DNA of 64,000 nucleotides from an uncultured Roseibium sp. (GCF_947494555.1 NZ_CANLVF010000001.1:1364001-1428000); one strand, 5' to 3'; counted from the first letter of the stretch, positions 1 to 9,477 are shown. Notes: generated by a model not told the origin, from the sequence alone. Made by a program: numbers and translations.

Positions 1-1
1 C

Positions 2-715
2 GAGACGCAGCCGATATTCACGCTCGACGAAAAAATCGCCTTTAACGAAGAAGAGCTCACCAGATATCAGGATGCAGAATACGCCGCCGGCTACCGCGAT
101 CTCGTGGACAAGGTGAAGTCGGCTGACGAATTGAACGGTCCCGGAACATTGAGGCTTACGCAGACCGTTGCCGATATGCTGTTCAAAGTGATGGCCTACA
201 AGGATGAATTTGAGGTCGCGCGTCTTTATTCTTCACCCGACTTCAAGAAGAAGGTATCGCAGCGGTTTCAGGATCCCAAGAAGATCAAGGTCCATCTGGC
301 GCCGCCACTTCTGGCACACCGGAAGGATCCCAAGACCGGACGTCCTGAAAAAATCGCCTTTGGTCCCTGGATTTTCCAAGCTTTCGGCGTTTTGGCGAAG
401 TTCAAGCGGGTTCGCGGCAAATGGTATGATCCGTTTGGCAGAACAGCCGAGCGAAAGGCGGAACGGGCACTGGTCCGCCAGTATAGATCCGATATCGCCG
501 AGATCCTGAACCGGCTGCCAGACGGAAACTATGGTCTCCTGGTTGAACTGGCGCGCGTTCCGGATCTGGTACGGGGGTTCGGTCCGGTCAAGGAAGCCAA
601 TCTGAAGAAGGCATCCGACAAACGCCGCTTATTGCTGGAGCAGCTCAACAAGACAGACAGCGGCGGCGGTGATCGCGAGACCGCGGCATCGCAGTATCTG
701 GAAGCCGCCGAGTAG
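2..715 (+). CDS. Indolepyruvate ferredoxin oxidoreductase family protein, C-terminal fragment
   Basis: The reading frame is open from the left edge, so the 5' part lies outside the window and only about 237 C-terminal residues are seen. The run LFKVMAYKDEFEVARLY, then LAPPLLAHRKDPKTGRP, FGPWIFQAF, DPFGRTAERKAERAL and a closing RGFGPVKEANL are characteristic of the C-terminal region of the fused (alpha-gamma) indolepyruvate/2-oxoacid:ferredoxin oxidoreductases, which decarboxylate aryl- or branched-chain 2-oxo acids to acyl-CoA in the cytoplasm. The TPP and Fe-S domains of the roughly 1150-residue protein would lie upstream. Family assignment is from recognised motifs; substrate is not determinable here. 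Confidence 0.85.
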   Translation, partial: ETQPIFTLDEKIAFNEEELTRYQDAEYAAGYRDLVDKVKSADELNGPGTLRLTQTVADMLFKVMAYKDEFEVARLYSSPDFKKKVSQRFQDPKKIKVHLAPPLLAHRKDPKTGRPEKIAFGPWIFQAFGVLAKFKRVRGKWYDPFGRTAERKAERALVRQYRSDIAEILNRLPDGNYGLLVELARVPDLVRGFGPVKEANLKKASDKRRLLLEQLNKTDSGGGDRETAASQYLEAAE

Positions 716-860
716 GCGCATGGTGATGAACGGGAGACGGTAGCCGGCGCTGACCGGTTGCACATCCTGTTTAGACCGGAACACAAGGGCAAAGCTTCAG
801 AGCAGCCCATCACTGTCATTGCCCGCCTTTGCAGCGGCCATTGATGGCACAAGGGCGCGC

Positions 861-1097
861 TCAGTCTTCCATCCAGGTGATCGGCTGAAAGGATGTCCTG
901 CGCATTCTTTCACCGGTTCTCGTGTCCTCATCTGAAATGACATCGTCCAGCAGTTCGTCCGGAATAGCGCGCAAGGACTGCTGGCGCCGGAGACTGAAAA
1001 TACACCAGTTGAAGAAGGAGTGGAGCCTGGAGGCTGACGCTGCCTTGCTTGCAGATCGTGTCGGTGCAGGTCTTTCAAAGGGGATTGGATCTGGCAT
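861..1097 (-). CDS. Small DUF1127-like protein
   Basis: A 78-residue protein. The second half (LRRQQSLRAIPDELLDDV... then MRRTSFQPITWMED) matches the pattern of DUF1127 proteins: a short basic helix, a segment of the type 'L..IPDELLDDVI' and an aromatic-rich tail. DUF1127 proteins are small Arg-rich proteins common in alphaproteobacteria; some are linked to phosphate or carbon metabolism and RNA turnover. The start at 1097 is chosen over 1109 because GGAG sits six bases before this ATG. It stands alone, between the end of the oxidoreductase and an AT-rich region. Family call is moderate because the conserved motif is divergent. Confidence 0.55.
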   Translation of the reverse strand: MPDPIPFERPAPTRSASKAASASRLHSFFNWCIFSLRRQQSLRAIPDELLDDVISDEDTRTGERMRRTSFQPITWMED

Positions 1098-1602
1098 CGC
1101 TCGCTCCATAAAGAAAGAAATGTATTTTTTTATTTTGGATGCAATGACGCTAAATTCAATATAAAAAGGAAAATATTATTTTATTATGTTCACCGTCTTT
1201 CCAGCGAGACCGGTCGATGCCGCTATGCCATTGAGACGGCTGGCGACTGCGCATGAGGCTCCAGGCAAGGGCCTGCGTTTTAAAAGGACGTTTTCATGCC
1301 CTGGAACATTTCACATGTCAGCCGGTGGTTCGTCCGTTCCCGCGCCAATAAAGCGAACTTTTTTCGATTGAATTTACAATTTTTTTCCTGTGTATGCATT
1401 GCGCCGGGAAGATTGCTTGAAGTCTTTTTGTTTTTTAAATTCAATAACTTAACTTCATTTCAGTCAATAAGCCTAGAATTTTCGGTAAATTTGGCACAAA
1501 GACAATTACATTCCCGACATTCCTGTTGGGCTCTTCTTTAATTCTCGCAGCCATTTTCGATAAGACGCCGCAATCGGACATTTTGAAAATTGGTATCGAA
1601 GC
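1098..1602. other. AT-rich intergenic region
   Basis: About 500 bases separating the divergent DUF1127-like and DUF2336 genes. It is much more AT-rich than the surroundings (runs such as TTTTTTATTTT near 1126 and long T tracts near 1370-1440), as expected for promoters. Open frames at 1186-1371 and 1296-1541 lack a good ribosome binding site and any recognisable motif, and I do not call them genes. Confidence 0.5.
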
Positions 1603-2688
1603 ATGAGTGAAGCGTTGAAAACCGAACTGGTGAACTTTTCGGAGCTGACCGGGGAAGCTGGAAGCGCCAGGAAAGCAGAGCTTGCCCGGCACGTTGCAGC
1701 CCTGTTTGCGTTGACATCGGAAAGGTGTTCGGACGAGCAGGTCGGCGTATACGACTCGGTGCTGCTTCGGCTTGTCGACATGGTGGAGGCTGAAGTCCGC
1801 CGCTATGTCGCCGAGCAGATGTCCGGTTTGAGCCGCGGTCCCCAGGATACCATTCGCCGTCTTGCGGATGACGATATTGAAGTCGCCGAGCCGATCCTCC
1901 TTCGGTCTTCCATTCTCAGTGACGAAGATCTGATTTCGATCGCAGAAAAGCGCGGCAATTCGCATTGTTATGCGATTGCGCAACGGGAAGTGCTTTCCGA
2001 GAATGTCACGGATATTCTCGTGCAGCGGGGCGACCTCAAGGTCAAACGCAAGGTCGCAAGCAATGACGGGGCAAGTCTTTCAGACGCCTCTGTTCAGTCG
2101 CTCATCAGCGATGCGGCCTCCGACGCAACCCTGCAGAATTTCCTGAGTGACCGCGCAGACCTCGCCGAGGCGCATATCTCCAGTCTCGTTGCGATCGCAA
2201 GCGATGAAGTGCGCAAGAAACTTCATGATTCCGGGCAAAGCGAAGCGGCAGAACGTGTCGGGGAAGCGGCCGACATCGCCGCTCAGCACATGTCCAACCA
2301 GTATTGGCTTGGGCGATATGATTTCGACACCGCGAAGGCACGCGTCATGCTGCTTGCAAAGCGTGGCATGGTCAACGAGGCCGCTTTGCGCCGGTTTGCG
2401 TCTGAAGACCGTTTTGCCGAAGCTGTCGCAACGTTTGCCCTGATGATCCGGGGCGACGTTGAGGAACTCAGCCATTGCATGGTGAGTCCCAATCCCGAAC
2501 CGTTTATCGTTCTGGCAAAGGCCTACGGTTTTTCCTCCATATCCGTAAGTGCGCTCCTGTCGATCGGACCCTGGCGTCACCGTCTTACCCCGGAGGTTCG
2601 CAATCTCGCCGTGGCGTATTTCGGCCGGCTGACAGTTGCTGAGGCAAAACGCAAGATGTCACACTGGAACACCAACGTGGTCAGCTGA
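1603..2688 (+). CDS. DUF2336 domain-containing protein
   Basis: A 361-residue cytoplasmic protein, probably all-helical. The pattern of DUF2336 is clear: an N-terminal helical region (residues about 1-75) with 'RLVDMVEAEVRRYVAEQMS', then short HEAT-like units 'DDIEVAEPILLRSSILSDEDLISIAEKRGNSH...AIAQRE.LSENVTDILVQRGD...VRKKVASN' repeated through the middle. The family is almost confined to alphaproteobacteria and its function is not established. No signal peptide or membrane segment. The gene is monocistronic, divergent from the DUF1127-like gene and followed by an inverted repeat near 2719-2743. Confidence 0.85.
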   Translation: MSEALKTELVNFSELTGEAGSARKAELARHVAALFALTSERCSDEQVGVYDSVLLRLVDMVEAEVRRYVAEQMSGLSRGPQDTIRRLADDDIEVAEPILLRSSILSDEDLISIAEKRGNSHCYAIAQREVLSENVTDILVQRGDLKVKRKVASNDGASLSDASVQSLISDAASDATLQNFLSDRADLAEAHISSLVAIASDEVRKKLHDSGQSEAAERVGEAADIAAQHMSNQYWLGRYDFDTAKARVMLLAKRGMVNEAALRRFASEDRFAEAVATFALMIRGDVEELSHCMVSPNPEPFIVLAKAYGFSSISVSALLSIGPWRHRLTPEVRNLAVAYFGRLTVAEAKRKMSHWNTNVVS

Positions 2689-2718
2689 CACGCTCGCGAT
2701 ATCGGAACACTGCTATCG

Positions 2719-2743
2719 AAGGCCCGGCTCTTAGCTGGGCCTT
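2719..2743 (+). terminator. Possible stem-loop after the DUF2336 gene
   Basis: AAGGCCC (2719-2725) pairs with GGGCCTT (2737-2743) around an 11-base loop, 30 bases after the stop codon. There is no T run, so this would be a weak or Rho-assisted terminator. Confidence 0.4.
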
Positions 2744-2864
2744 GTGCATTGGGGGCTGCCTTGTGTTGGAGCGATTGGGGCCGGGCCGGTCTGGTTTCTT
2801 TTAAATTTTGCGGAACCGTGCTTAACAGGGGCAAAGAAAAAACAGCGACTCGCGCGGGGCTGAA

Positions 2865-5267
2865 ATGTTTGCGACAGATATCCGTTTCCCAAAATCTGTT
2901 TTCCGGTCGACAGCAGCACGGGTGTTCACCCTTGCTTTGATCGCATTTTTGTCGCTCGCGTCGTCGGGCAGTTTCGGGACATTCTCGGCAAATGCGCAGG
3001 GTTTGACCGGTGTCGTGACGGGAATGACGTCTGGCGAAACTGCCGACAAAAAGGAAGCTGACGAAACCGAAGCTGCGGAAAAGAATGAGAGCGGAACGCA
3101 GGCTGCGTCGGAGGCTGGTGAAGGCGCCGGTGTCCTTCAGGATGTTGATCAGTTTGTGGATCAGGCGGTATCGGCGCGAGACGTCCTCAAGTCGATCCTG
3201 AAGGAAATCCCCATCATCCACCAGACGATGCTGTGGACATTGCGGGCCGAGGGAGAAGGGCGTGGCCTGAGCTGGATACCAACGGCTCTTATCGACATAG
3301 CGGCCGGTATTATATTTGGTGTTCTGGCAATGACGCTGCTTGCAAGATGGGGACGCAGGCAGTTCGCAGGGATGTACCACGAAGACGTCTATAGCCGCTC
3401 CGACAAGATCATTTATCTGTTCTTGCGTGCACTCTTGATGATTGTCGGCGTTGCGCTGTTCTTCATTGTTGCCGTTCTGATCTATCTCATGGTCGGCTCA
3501 GGCCTGGAGGCTGCGAACCAGACAGCGCTGGTGGTCTTTGGCGTCTTTGCGTCCTTTCTCGTTCTTCGCATCATTTTTCTCAATCTTCTTGCGCCGGATG
3601 CAGACAGCCATCGCCTCCTGAACATGTCCAGCCAGGAGGCAGGGAGCCTCTACAGGGCACTGCTGATCGGAAGCGCGGTATCATTGTTTACCGTCGGCTT
3701 CTGCCTCTGGATGGAACGGCTCGGGCTGTCTCGGGACGCGCACAAGATCGCACTCATTGGTGCTTCGGCCCTGTCCATGATCATTCTGATCGGGATCTCG
3801 ATCGCCTACAGGAAAGTGATTGCGCGTCTGATCCGGGGCGAGGCCGGGGCTGGCGCGCCGATCTGGCGCAAGTTTCTGGCGAATGTCTGGCACTTCGTGG
3901 CGGTCTTCTACTTTGTTGTCGCCTGGGGCATTTCCGCTGTCCGCATCCTTCTGGATTTGCCCGATGCGACGGGGCTTGTCGGTGCGCCATTGCAGGTCAT
4001 GTTGCTGGCATCGATCGCCTACGGCATCCTTGTGCTGATCATCGACAAGGTTCTGCTCCCAAGACTCGATACGGCGGATGTTCAGGCAAAAATCGCTGAA
4101 GATATCAAAAGGACCGACGAGAGCGAAGGAGTGCAGGACGACGCTGAAAGCGCGATGGCCCAGGCGCGCGCGGAAGCAGCCGAACGGGAGGCACAGCGTT
4201 CACCTTTCCGGGATTTGTTCGATCGAGGGGCTGGAATCCTGGTCCTCTTCGCTTCATTTGATTTTTTGGCTTCCTGGTGGGGTGTACCGCTTGCCGGCAG
4301 CACTTCTCTGATCGGTTCCTTCGTTGAGGTTCTGCTCGTCACATTCCTTGGCTACATGTCCTATGAGGCGGTGAAGATCGTCATCGACCGGCAGATCGCC
4401 AAGGAAGCGCCAGCGGAGGAGGATGAGGAAGTCGAGGTCGGCGGCGCTGGTGAGAGCCGCATAGCAACGCTGCTTCCGATCTTCCGGAACTTCCTCCTGA
4501 TCACGATTGTCGTCATTGCCGCCATGGTCGTGCTGTCTGAGCTCGGCGTGAACATCGCCCCGCTCTTTGCAGGTGCCGGTGTGGTTGGCCTGGCCATCGG
4601 CTTTGGTGCGCAGACACTCATTCGGGATATCTTTTCAGGTGCGTTTTATCTGGTCGATGACGCCTTCCGCAAAGGCGAGTACATCGACATCGGCAGCGCC
4701 AAGGGAGTTGTTGAGAAAATTTCCATTCGCTCAATGCAGCTAAGGCATCACCGCGGCGCTCTGACGACCATTCCGTTCGGGGAAATCCAGCAGGTCGAAA
4801 ACTTCTCGCGTGACTGGGCCGTGATGAAGCTTGCCTTCCGCGTTACCTATGACACGGACGTGGAAAAGATGCGCAAGCTGATCAAGAACTTCGGCAAGGA
4901 GCTCCTGCAGGACGAATATTACGGGCCGATGTTCCTGGCGCCGCTGAAGTCGCAAGGCATCATGTCGATGGAAGATTCTGCCATGATCGCGCGAGTGAAG
5001 TTCACGACCAAGCCCGGAAAGCAATTCGAACTCCGCAAGATCGTTTATGCGGGCTTGCGGGATATGTTTGAACAAAATGGGATCAAGTTTGCCCATCGAC
5101 AGGTCACCGTGCGCGTTGCCGGCGAGGGCGGGGAAGGTCAAGTGGCTCCCGAGTCAGCGCGTGCTGCCGTCCAGGCCGCCATCCAGGCCGCCGCTGCCGG
5201 AGGTGGTGCTGCTGGTGTTTTCGATCCCGACGAAGTGGGCAGCGAGGGAACGACCGATCAACTCTGA
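2865..5267 (+). CDS. Large mechanosensitive ion channel family protein (MscS type)
   Basis: An 800-residue inner-membrane protein. A signal peptide (residues about 1-45, cleavage near SANAQG) is followed by an acidic periplasmic stretch, then about nine to ten hydrophobic segments between residues 140 and 560. The MscS core is at the C-terminal end: the Gly/Ala-rich pore helix (AGVVGLAIGFGAQTLIRDIFSG, residues 571-592) followed by the beta domain with DDAFRKGEYIDIG and the 'RHHRGALTTIPFGEIQQV' segment. MscS channels open under membrane tension and protect against hypo-osmotic shock. The length (versus 286 for E. coli MscS) places it with the large MscK/YbdG-like group. A charged linker (residues 400-450) looks cytoplasmic. 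It is transcribed alone. Confidence 0.92.
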   Translation: MFATDIRFPKSVFRSTAARVFTLALIAFLSLASSGSFGTFSANAQGLTGVVTGMTSGETADKKEADETEAAEKNESGTQAASEAGEGAGVLQDVDQFVDQAVSARDVLKSILKEIPIIHQTMLWTLRAEGEGRGLSWIPTALIDIAAGIIFGVLAMTLLARWGRRQFAGMYHEDVYSRSDKIIYLFLRALLMIVGVALFFIVAVLIYLMVGSGLEAANQTALVVFGVFASFLVLRIIFLNLLAPDADSHRLLNMSSQEAGSLYRALLIGSAVSLFTVGFCLWMERLGLSRDAHKIALIGASALSMIILIGISIAYRKVIARLIRGEAGAGAPIWRKFLANVWHFVAVFYFVVAWGISAVRILLDLPDATGLVGAPLQVMLLASIAYGILVLIIDKVLLPRLDTADVQAKIAEDIKRTDESEGVQDDAESAMAQARAEAAEREAQRSPFRDLFDRGAGILVLFASFDFLASWWGVPLAGSTSLIGSFVEVLLVTFLGYMSYEAVKIVIDRQIAKEAPAEEDEEVEVGGAGESRIATLLPIFRNFLLITIVVIAAMVVLSELGVNIAPLFAGAGVVGLAIGFGAQTLIRDIFSGAFYLVDDAFRKGEYIDIGSAKGVVEKISIRSMQLRHHRGALTTIPFGEIQQVENFSRDWAVMKLAFRVTYDTDVEKMRKLIKNFGKELLQDEYYGPMFLAPLKSQGIMSMEDSAMIARVKFTTKPGKQFELRKIVYAGLRDMFEQNGIKFAHRQVTVRVAGEGGEGQVAPESARAAVQAAIQAAAAGGGAAGVFDPDEVGSEGTTDQL

Positions 5268-5388
5268 GGCCCGATTTGTACTTTGCTGAGGCAGGCGTCC
5301 AACGGTCGCGTTGCAGCGCGCTCAAATTCATGGACCTTGAGGTCGAAACCCTGTATCGGTCCCGCAACCAAGAGCAAACGGGACCGGA

Positions 5389-6438
5389 ATGCTGATCGGA
5401 TTTCAGGCTGGGGCCATTAATGAGCGCGGAATGAGCGTCGCGCTCTATGACTATGCGCTCGGCGTGCAGACCGTTCTGGGTCATGAAGCCGTTGTCTACT
5501 ACGCCGAGGTCGGCAGTGATGCTTCGGTCGTCGAAAAATTTCGCAAATCTCTTCGCCTGGTGCCGGTTTCGACCGGTCAGGACTTGCGGCGCCTCAGTGA
5601 ACGGGAAAATCTGGATTTTTGCTATTTCATCAGGGACGGGCGCAAGCGGCCCCTTGAAATCAGTGCTGAGCGCACGGGCGTTCATGCCGTCTTCCGGCAC
5701 TTCGAACCGCATGGCGATGTCTATGCCTATGTTTCAGACTGGCTGTCCGACTGGATGACGGGAGGGCGTGCCCCGGCTGTGCCCCATATCGTCGACCTCC
5801 CGGAGAATGACGGCAGTCTCCGCCCGGATCTGGGCATACCGGATGAAGCGTTTGTTGTTGGCCGGTACGGCGGGTACGACCAGTTCAACCTGCCATTTGC
5901 GCACAAGGCGGTTGAAACCGCGCTGGAAAGACGGTCGAACCTCTTCTTTCTCTTCGTAAATACGGAAAAGTTCATAGACCACCCGCGCGCGCTTTTTTTG
6001 CCACCCGTTGTGGGAACCGCCGAAAAGGCACGTTTCCTGGCCAGCTGCGATGCGGGTATCAATGCCAAGAAAATTGGTGAAAGTTTTGGTCTCGCCATCG
6101 CTGAGTTCTTATACTTCGGCAAACCGGTTTTCAGCTGGGCCGGAGGCATGGATCAAAACCATGTCGTGATGAGTCCGAAACAGGAGTGGCTCTATCGCAC
6201 CCGCAAGGACCTTGAGCGCCTGCTGATCGAATACGAACCGGACGAGTGCGACATGGATCTTGCCAGAACGTCCGTCGAGCCCTACAGACCCTCTGCCGTC
6301 ATGCGCCGGTTTGAAAGCGCCTTCCTGTCGGGAGACTGCTCTGCGCAGAGCCTGCACCTTCCTGCCGGTTTCAAGGCCAGGCGCTTCCTGGAGGAAAAGG
6401 CGATGAGAACGAAATTCCGGCTTTGGAAAAGCCTCTGA
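5389..6438 (+). CDS. Glycosyltransferase, GT-B fold (GT4-like)
   Basis: 349 residues without signal peptide or membrane helices. The C-terminal half has GT-B features: VVGRYGGYDQFN (start of the nucleotide-sugar domain), a FLFVNTEKF strand, 'GTAEKARFLASCDAGINAKKIGESFGLAIAEFLYFGKPV' with the E-x7-E motif (ESFGLAIAE) typical of GT4 retaining glycosyltransferases. The N-terminal half has the family start 'GFQAGAINERGMSVALYDYA'. Donor and acceptor cannot be told. The next gene is another glycosyltransferase starting about 26 bases downstream, so the pair likely acts in the same surface-glycan pathway. Confidence 0.7.
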   Translation: MLIGFQAGAINERGMSVALYDYALGVQTVLGHEAVVYYAEVGSDASVVEKFRKSLRLVPVSTGQDLRRLSERENLDFCYFIRDGRKRPLEISAERTGVHAVFRHFEPHGDVYAYVSDWLSDWMTGGRAPAVPHIVDLPENDGSLRPDLGIPDEAFVVGRYGGYDQFNLPFAHKAVETALERRSNLFFLFVNTEKFIDHPRALFLPPVVGTAEKARFLASCDAGINAKKIGESFGLAIAEFLYFGKPVFSWAGGMDQNHVVMSPKQEWLYRTRKDLERLLIEYEPDECDMDLARTSVEPYRPSAVMRRFESAFLSGDCSAQSLHLPAGFKARRFLEEKAMRTKFRLWKSL

Positions 6439-6464
6439 AGGGCGGCCCGGCGATAGAGATAAAA

Positions 6465-7325
6465 ATGCTTTACGACTGTTTTGTTTTCCATAACGAGTTT
6501 GATTTGCTCGAAATCCGATTGCGGGAAATGGGCGAACTTGTCGACCGTTTCGTACTGGTCGAGGCGGATCAGACCCAGCGAGGTGCACCCAAACCCTTTT
6601 ACTTCGACGAAAACCGCGAACGGTTCGCTCCTTGGGCCGACAAGATTATCGATCTGCAGATCAGGTTTCCGGACGAGCTGCCGCCTGCGCTCGGCGTCTA
6701 CAAAAACAGGCGCAAGAAGGACTGGGAACGCGAGAATTATCAGCGCAATTGTATCGCGCAAGGACTAGAAGAATGTGCTCCGGACGACCTCATCATGCTG
6801 TCCGATGTCGATGAGATCGTGCGCGGCCATGTGCTTGCAAGAGTGCTCGAAAAGCGCCTTCACAAGGGACGCCTCCTAGTTTTTGAACAAAGCCTTCACA
6901 AGCATCATCTCAACCGGGTCGTCCCTGAGAAGACCTGGCTGCTTGGAACCCGGATGCTTGAACACCGATACCTGACAACGCCGCAACAGCTTCGGCGCAC
7001 GAAGGCGCGGATGACCAAAAAATCCTATGTGCCCGATTTTGCCGCCCAACCGTTTCTCAGAATACGAAACAACAGTTTGTCGGGTATCAGCCGACCGGTG
7101 AAGATCCTGCCGAACGCGGGCTGGCACTTTTCGTCGATGGGTGGGCTGGAAGCGTTCAAGACCAAGCTGGACTCTGTCGTTCACGGACAAACCGTCGACA
7201 CCAGCGACATTCAGAAGCTGTATGAATTGGAGCTCTTGGGAACCGAGCTCATCAGCACAAATACGCTGCCTGAATGCATTCAGGCGGGCAATTTTGATCA
7301 TATGCTCGCCAGACCAGGCTCCTGA
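6465..7325 (+). CDS. Glycosyltransferase family 17 protein
   Basis: 286 residues. The N-terminus 'LYDCFVFHNEFDLLEIRLREM...VDRFVLVEAD.T' and the central 'DDLIMLSDVDEI' with the DxD metal/nucleotide-sugar motif are the signature of GT17 (beta-1,4-N-acetylglucosaminyltransferase-like) proteins; bacterial members are poorly characterised. I chose the ATG at 6465 because the family begins at this point; a TTG at 6423 in the same frame would overlap the end of the preceding glycosyltransferase gene by 16 bases. Probably cotranscribed with that gene. Confidence 0.85.
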   Translation: MLYDCFVFHNEFDLLEIRLREMGELVDRFVLVEADQTQRGAPKPFYFDENRERFAPWADKIIDLQIRFPDELPPALGVYKNRRKKDWERENYQRNCIAQGLEECAPDDLIMLSDVDEIVRGHVLARVLEKRLHKGRLLVFEQSLHKHHLNRVVPEKTWLLGTRMLEHRYLTTPQQLRRTKARMTKKSYVPDFAAQPFLRIRNNSLSGISRPVKILPNAGWHFSSMGGLEAFKTKLDSVVHGQTVDTSDIQKLYELELLGTELISTNTLPECIQAGNFDHMLARPGS

Positions 7326-7357
7326 GCGGGCGCTGCACGGCAAAGCAGTGAAGCAGG

Positions 7358-7996
7358 TCAAGTCAGTGTCTTCATACCCGCCGGCGTTTCTATCTTTGCC
7401 TCGTAACGCATTTGCGCGCCCTTGACGATTGAGGGCTGCCGGCCGATTTCAAGATCCCGGTATAGCGACCTTATGGCCTCCGGGTCGGGGTGCTCCAGCG
7501 AGAACGAGCGAAGCTGGGCGCCCAAGTCCGGAATGTCGGCCATGGCCGTCGGATTGCCCCAATGATCGATCAGAGACGGTGCGGCTCCATCCAGTGGCAA
7601 GGAACCGTCTTGTGGAATGGAGAATGAAAATTCCGGTGTGTCGAAGGGAAGGGCGGTCTCTTCGCCGAAGATGCTTCGGTGCGCGGGTGACAAGTTCTTG
7701 AAGGAACTTATGTTTGCGACCCATCCCCGCAAGCGCCTGCCGCTTTCCCAGTCTTCTCTGACCTTCCTTTGATCGTCCAGCCCAAACCAACGGGCGCGGC
7801 CGGGTGCCGTTCCTTTGGGGTCCAATGCGACGATCTCGAGGTAAACGTGATCGCCGAGCTGGAGCCGGTGATTGTGAGTGCCCATGTAAGGGTGGCGTGT
7901 TCCAAAGGGGATATCGATGTCCAGGCAATCGCGGATATGCTCGGTACCCTCTTCAAGTGTTGGGGCAATGACGGTGATGTGGTCGAGGTGAAGCAT
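7358..7996 (-). CDS. VOC family protein (glyoxalase-like domain)
   Basis: 212 residues from the ATG at 7996. The start LHLDHITVIAPTLEEGTEHIRDCLDIDIPFG.RHPYMGTHNHRLQLGDHVYLEIVALD is the first beta-alpha-beta module of the vicinal-oxygen-chelate 'glyoxalase_3' type, with a candidate metal-ligand His (LDHI) and Glu (LEIV). The role of this subgroup is unknown. An upstream ATG at 8056 would add 20 residues with no family similarity. It runs convergently toward the glycosyltransferase pair, with only 32 bases between the stops. Confidence 0.8.
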   Translation of the reverse strand: MLHLDHITVIAPTLEEGTEHIRDCLDIDIPFGTRHPYMGTHNHRLQLGDHVYLEIVALDPKGTAPGRARWFGLDDQRKVREDWESGRRLRGWVANISSFKNLSPAHRSIFGEETALPFDTPEFSFSIPQDGSLPLDGAAPSLIDHWGNPTAMADIPDLGAQLRSFSLEHPDPEAIRSLYRDLEIGRQPSIVKGAQMRYEAKIETPAGMKTLT

Positions 7997-8154
7997 GCGC
8001 TGGTGATCCAGTTGTAGGCAAGAACCATGTCGATAGCTTGGGAAAAGCCATTTCATTTCAGCAGTTGCTGGCTCTGCTAACTGGGTGTCCTGGTGATCTC
8101 ATTGTCAAACGAGATATTCTGAGTCTCGCGAAATGAAGCCGCAGCCGGTGAAAC

Positions 8155-8919
8155 TTATCGGAACGAGGCGACGAGCTCAGAAAAATCGTCAAGGATCTTT
8201 GTCAGCCCTTTGCTGTCGCACTCCGGGCACCAAAGCCCTTTCTTGCCTTTCAGAAACAGTTCTTTCTGGCGCTTGCGACATTTCTTGCACGGCATGCCGT
8301 CAATCGGGTAGTCCGGCAGGTCCATCAATTGGTCGAAAAACCAGGGATAGGCCGCAGCAACCTTTGCAAGCTCGGAAGGCTGAAAATTCGGGCCATGAAG
8401 ATAGAGCTGCTCCAGGTTCGGCAATTGTGTAATAGGTGTCAGATCAAGTTTCGCACCGTCAATGGCCGTCAGCGTCAATTCCGTAAGCGGCAGGCCATTG
8501 AGAAAGTCGAGACTGGCGATTTTTTGAAGCGAGGGAGGGCCGCCAACAATCGACAGGCTCCGCAGTTTCGGTAGCGATTTTAGGTCTGCCGCGTCCTCCA
8601 ACAGGCCTGTTTCTCTCAATTCAAGAGTTTCCAGGTCAGGTGCCGCCTCGATGCCTTTGAGACCTTTGAGTTTCGACGAATGCCAGATCCTGAGTTCGGT
8701 CAGTGTTGCAGGAAGGGGTACGGCTTCGAGATTTGGCGCGGACAACCAGCGCAAGCTCAGCGTCGCCAGTGGCAAGACATCAAGCCCTGTCAGGCGTTTC
8801 ATATCGGCCTTGCGAATTGTTTCAATTGCGAGAGAAGACCCGCCTGGCATCCTTCCGGCGAGATCGGAAATGTCGAGACGCGCCGCTTCGAAAGTCCTGT
8901 CCACCTTAGAGTATCCCAC
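8155..8919 (-). CDS. Leucine-rich-repeat protein with C-terminal zinc ribbon
   Basis: 254 residues. From about residue 40 to 190 there are irregular LRR-like units ending in L-x-x-L-x-L (for example 'LPATLTELRIWHSSKLKGLKGIEAAPDLETLELRETG', 'LPKLRSLSIVGGPPSLQKIASLDFL', 'LPNLEQLYLHGPNF'). Residues about 209-230 hold CKKC and CPEC separated by about 18 residues, a four-cysteine zinc-ribbon arrangement. No signal peptide, so it is probably cytoplasmic. LRR proteins usually bind proteins and zinc ribbons bind nucleic acids or proteins; I do not recognise a named family for the combination. Confidence 0.65.
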   Translation of the reverse strand: MGYSKVDRTFEAARLDISDLAGRMPGGSSLAIETIRKADMKRLTGLDVLPLATLSLRWLSAPNLEAVPLPATLTELRIWHSSKLKGLKGIEAAPDLETLELRETGLLEDAADLKSLPKLRSLSIVGGPPSLQKIASLDFLNGLPLTELTLTAIDGAKLDLTPITQLPNLEQLYLHGPNFQPSELAKVAAAYPWFFDQLMDLPDYPIDGMPCKKCRKRQKELFLKGKKGLWCPECDSKGLTKILDDFSELVASFR

Positions 8920-8975
8920 TCTGTTCGCGTTCGGACGATCGTCGTCCGGACATGAGCGACAGTGCGCATAAGGTG

Positions 8976-9404
8976 TTAAGGTTTGCTTTCACTCTTTTTA
9001 CGATTACTTGCTGCAGGTAGCAGCACCGCCGGAACTGCCTTCTCAGTCCAACCCTTGGTTTGGAATGGTATAATTTCCGCTGAACGCAAACGGTGCTTCA
9101 GGACCCGCCGATAAGTGTGGTTCTTGAGCTGCTCGCGGGTTATGCCAAGATCCTGAAGAACGCTGTCCGGCTCGTGCTCAATCAGTTTCGCGCGTTCTTT
9201 TTCAAAGTGTCTTCGGTTCTTCCATTCCAGCGTTAATGACCTGATATAGCGAAGGCCAGATCTTATGTGAGAAAAGAGAACGGATGGAATCGAGCGATCT
9301 GTTTGTGGTGTCGCCGCGTCGGTGGTGTCGAGACAATAGAGTTCTCCCGGGCGATTGTGTGTATATTCCTTTTGCATTAGCGGTTTTGGCATGATTTGGG
9401 CCAT
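8976..9404 (-). CDS. DUF1127-like protein with long N-terminal extension
   Basis: 142 residues from the ATG at 9404 (a TTG at 9449 is also possible but has no ribosome binding site). Residues about 75-115 carry the DUF1127-like pattern 'EWKNRRHFEKERAKLIEHEPDSVLQDLGITREQL', followed by a basic tail. Most DUF1127 proteins are 45-80 residues, so the roughly 70 N-terminal residues are additional. The gene is divergent from a LysR regulator with a palindrome between them at 9478-9494, which suggests that the LysR protein may control it. Confidence 0.6.
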   Translation of the reverse strand: MAQIMPKPLMQKEYTHNRPGELYCLDTTDAATPQTDRSIPSVLFSHIRSGLRYIRSLTLEWKNRRHFEKERAKLIEHEPDSVLQDLGITREQLKNHTYRRVLKHRLRSAEIIPFQTKGWTEKAVPAVLLPAASNRKKSESKP

Positions 9405-9477
9405 TTCGACGTCGTTCCAGCTGTCTAAATCATGACTCAGGCGACACAAAAAAATTAGGGAGAAGATTTCTTCTCGG

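Noticed and set aside
1186..1541. Small frames in the AT-rich region before the DUF2336 gene
   Set aside because: No ribosome binding site, low-complexity Phe/Leu runs from T tracts, and no family pattern.
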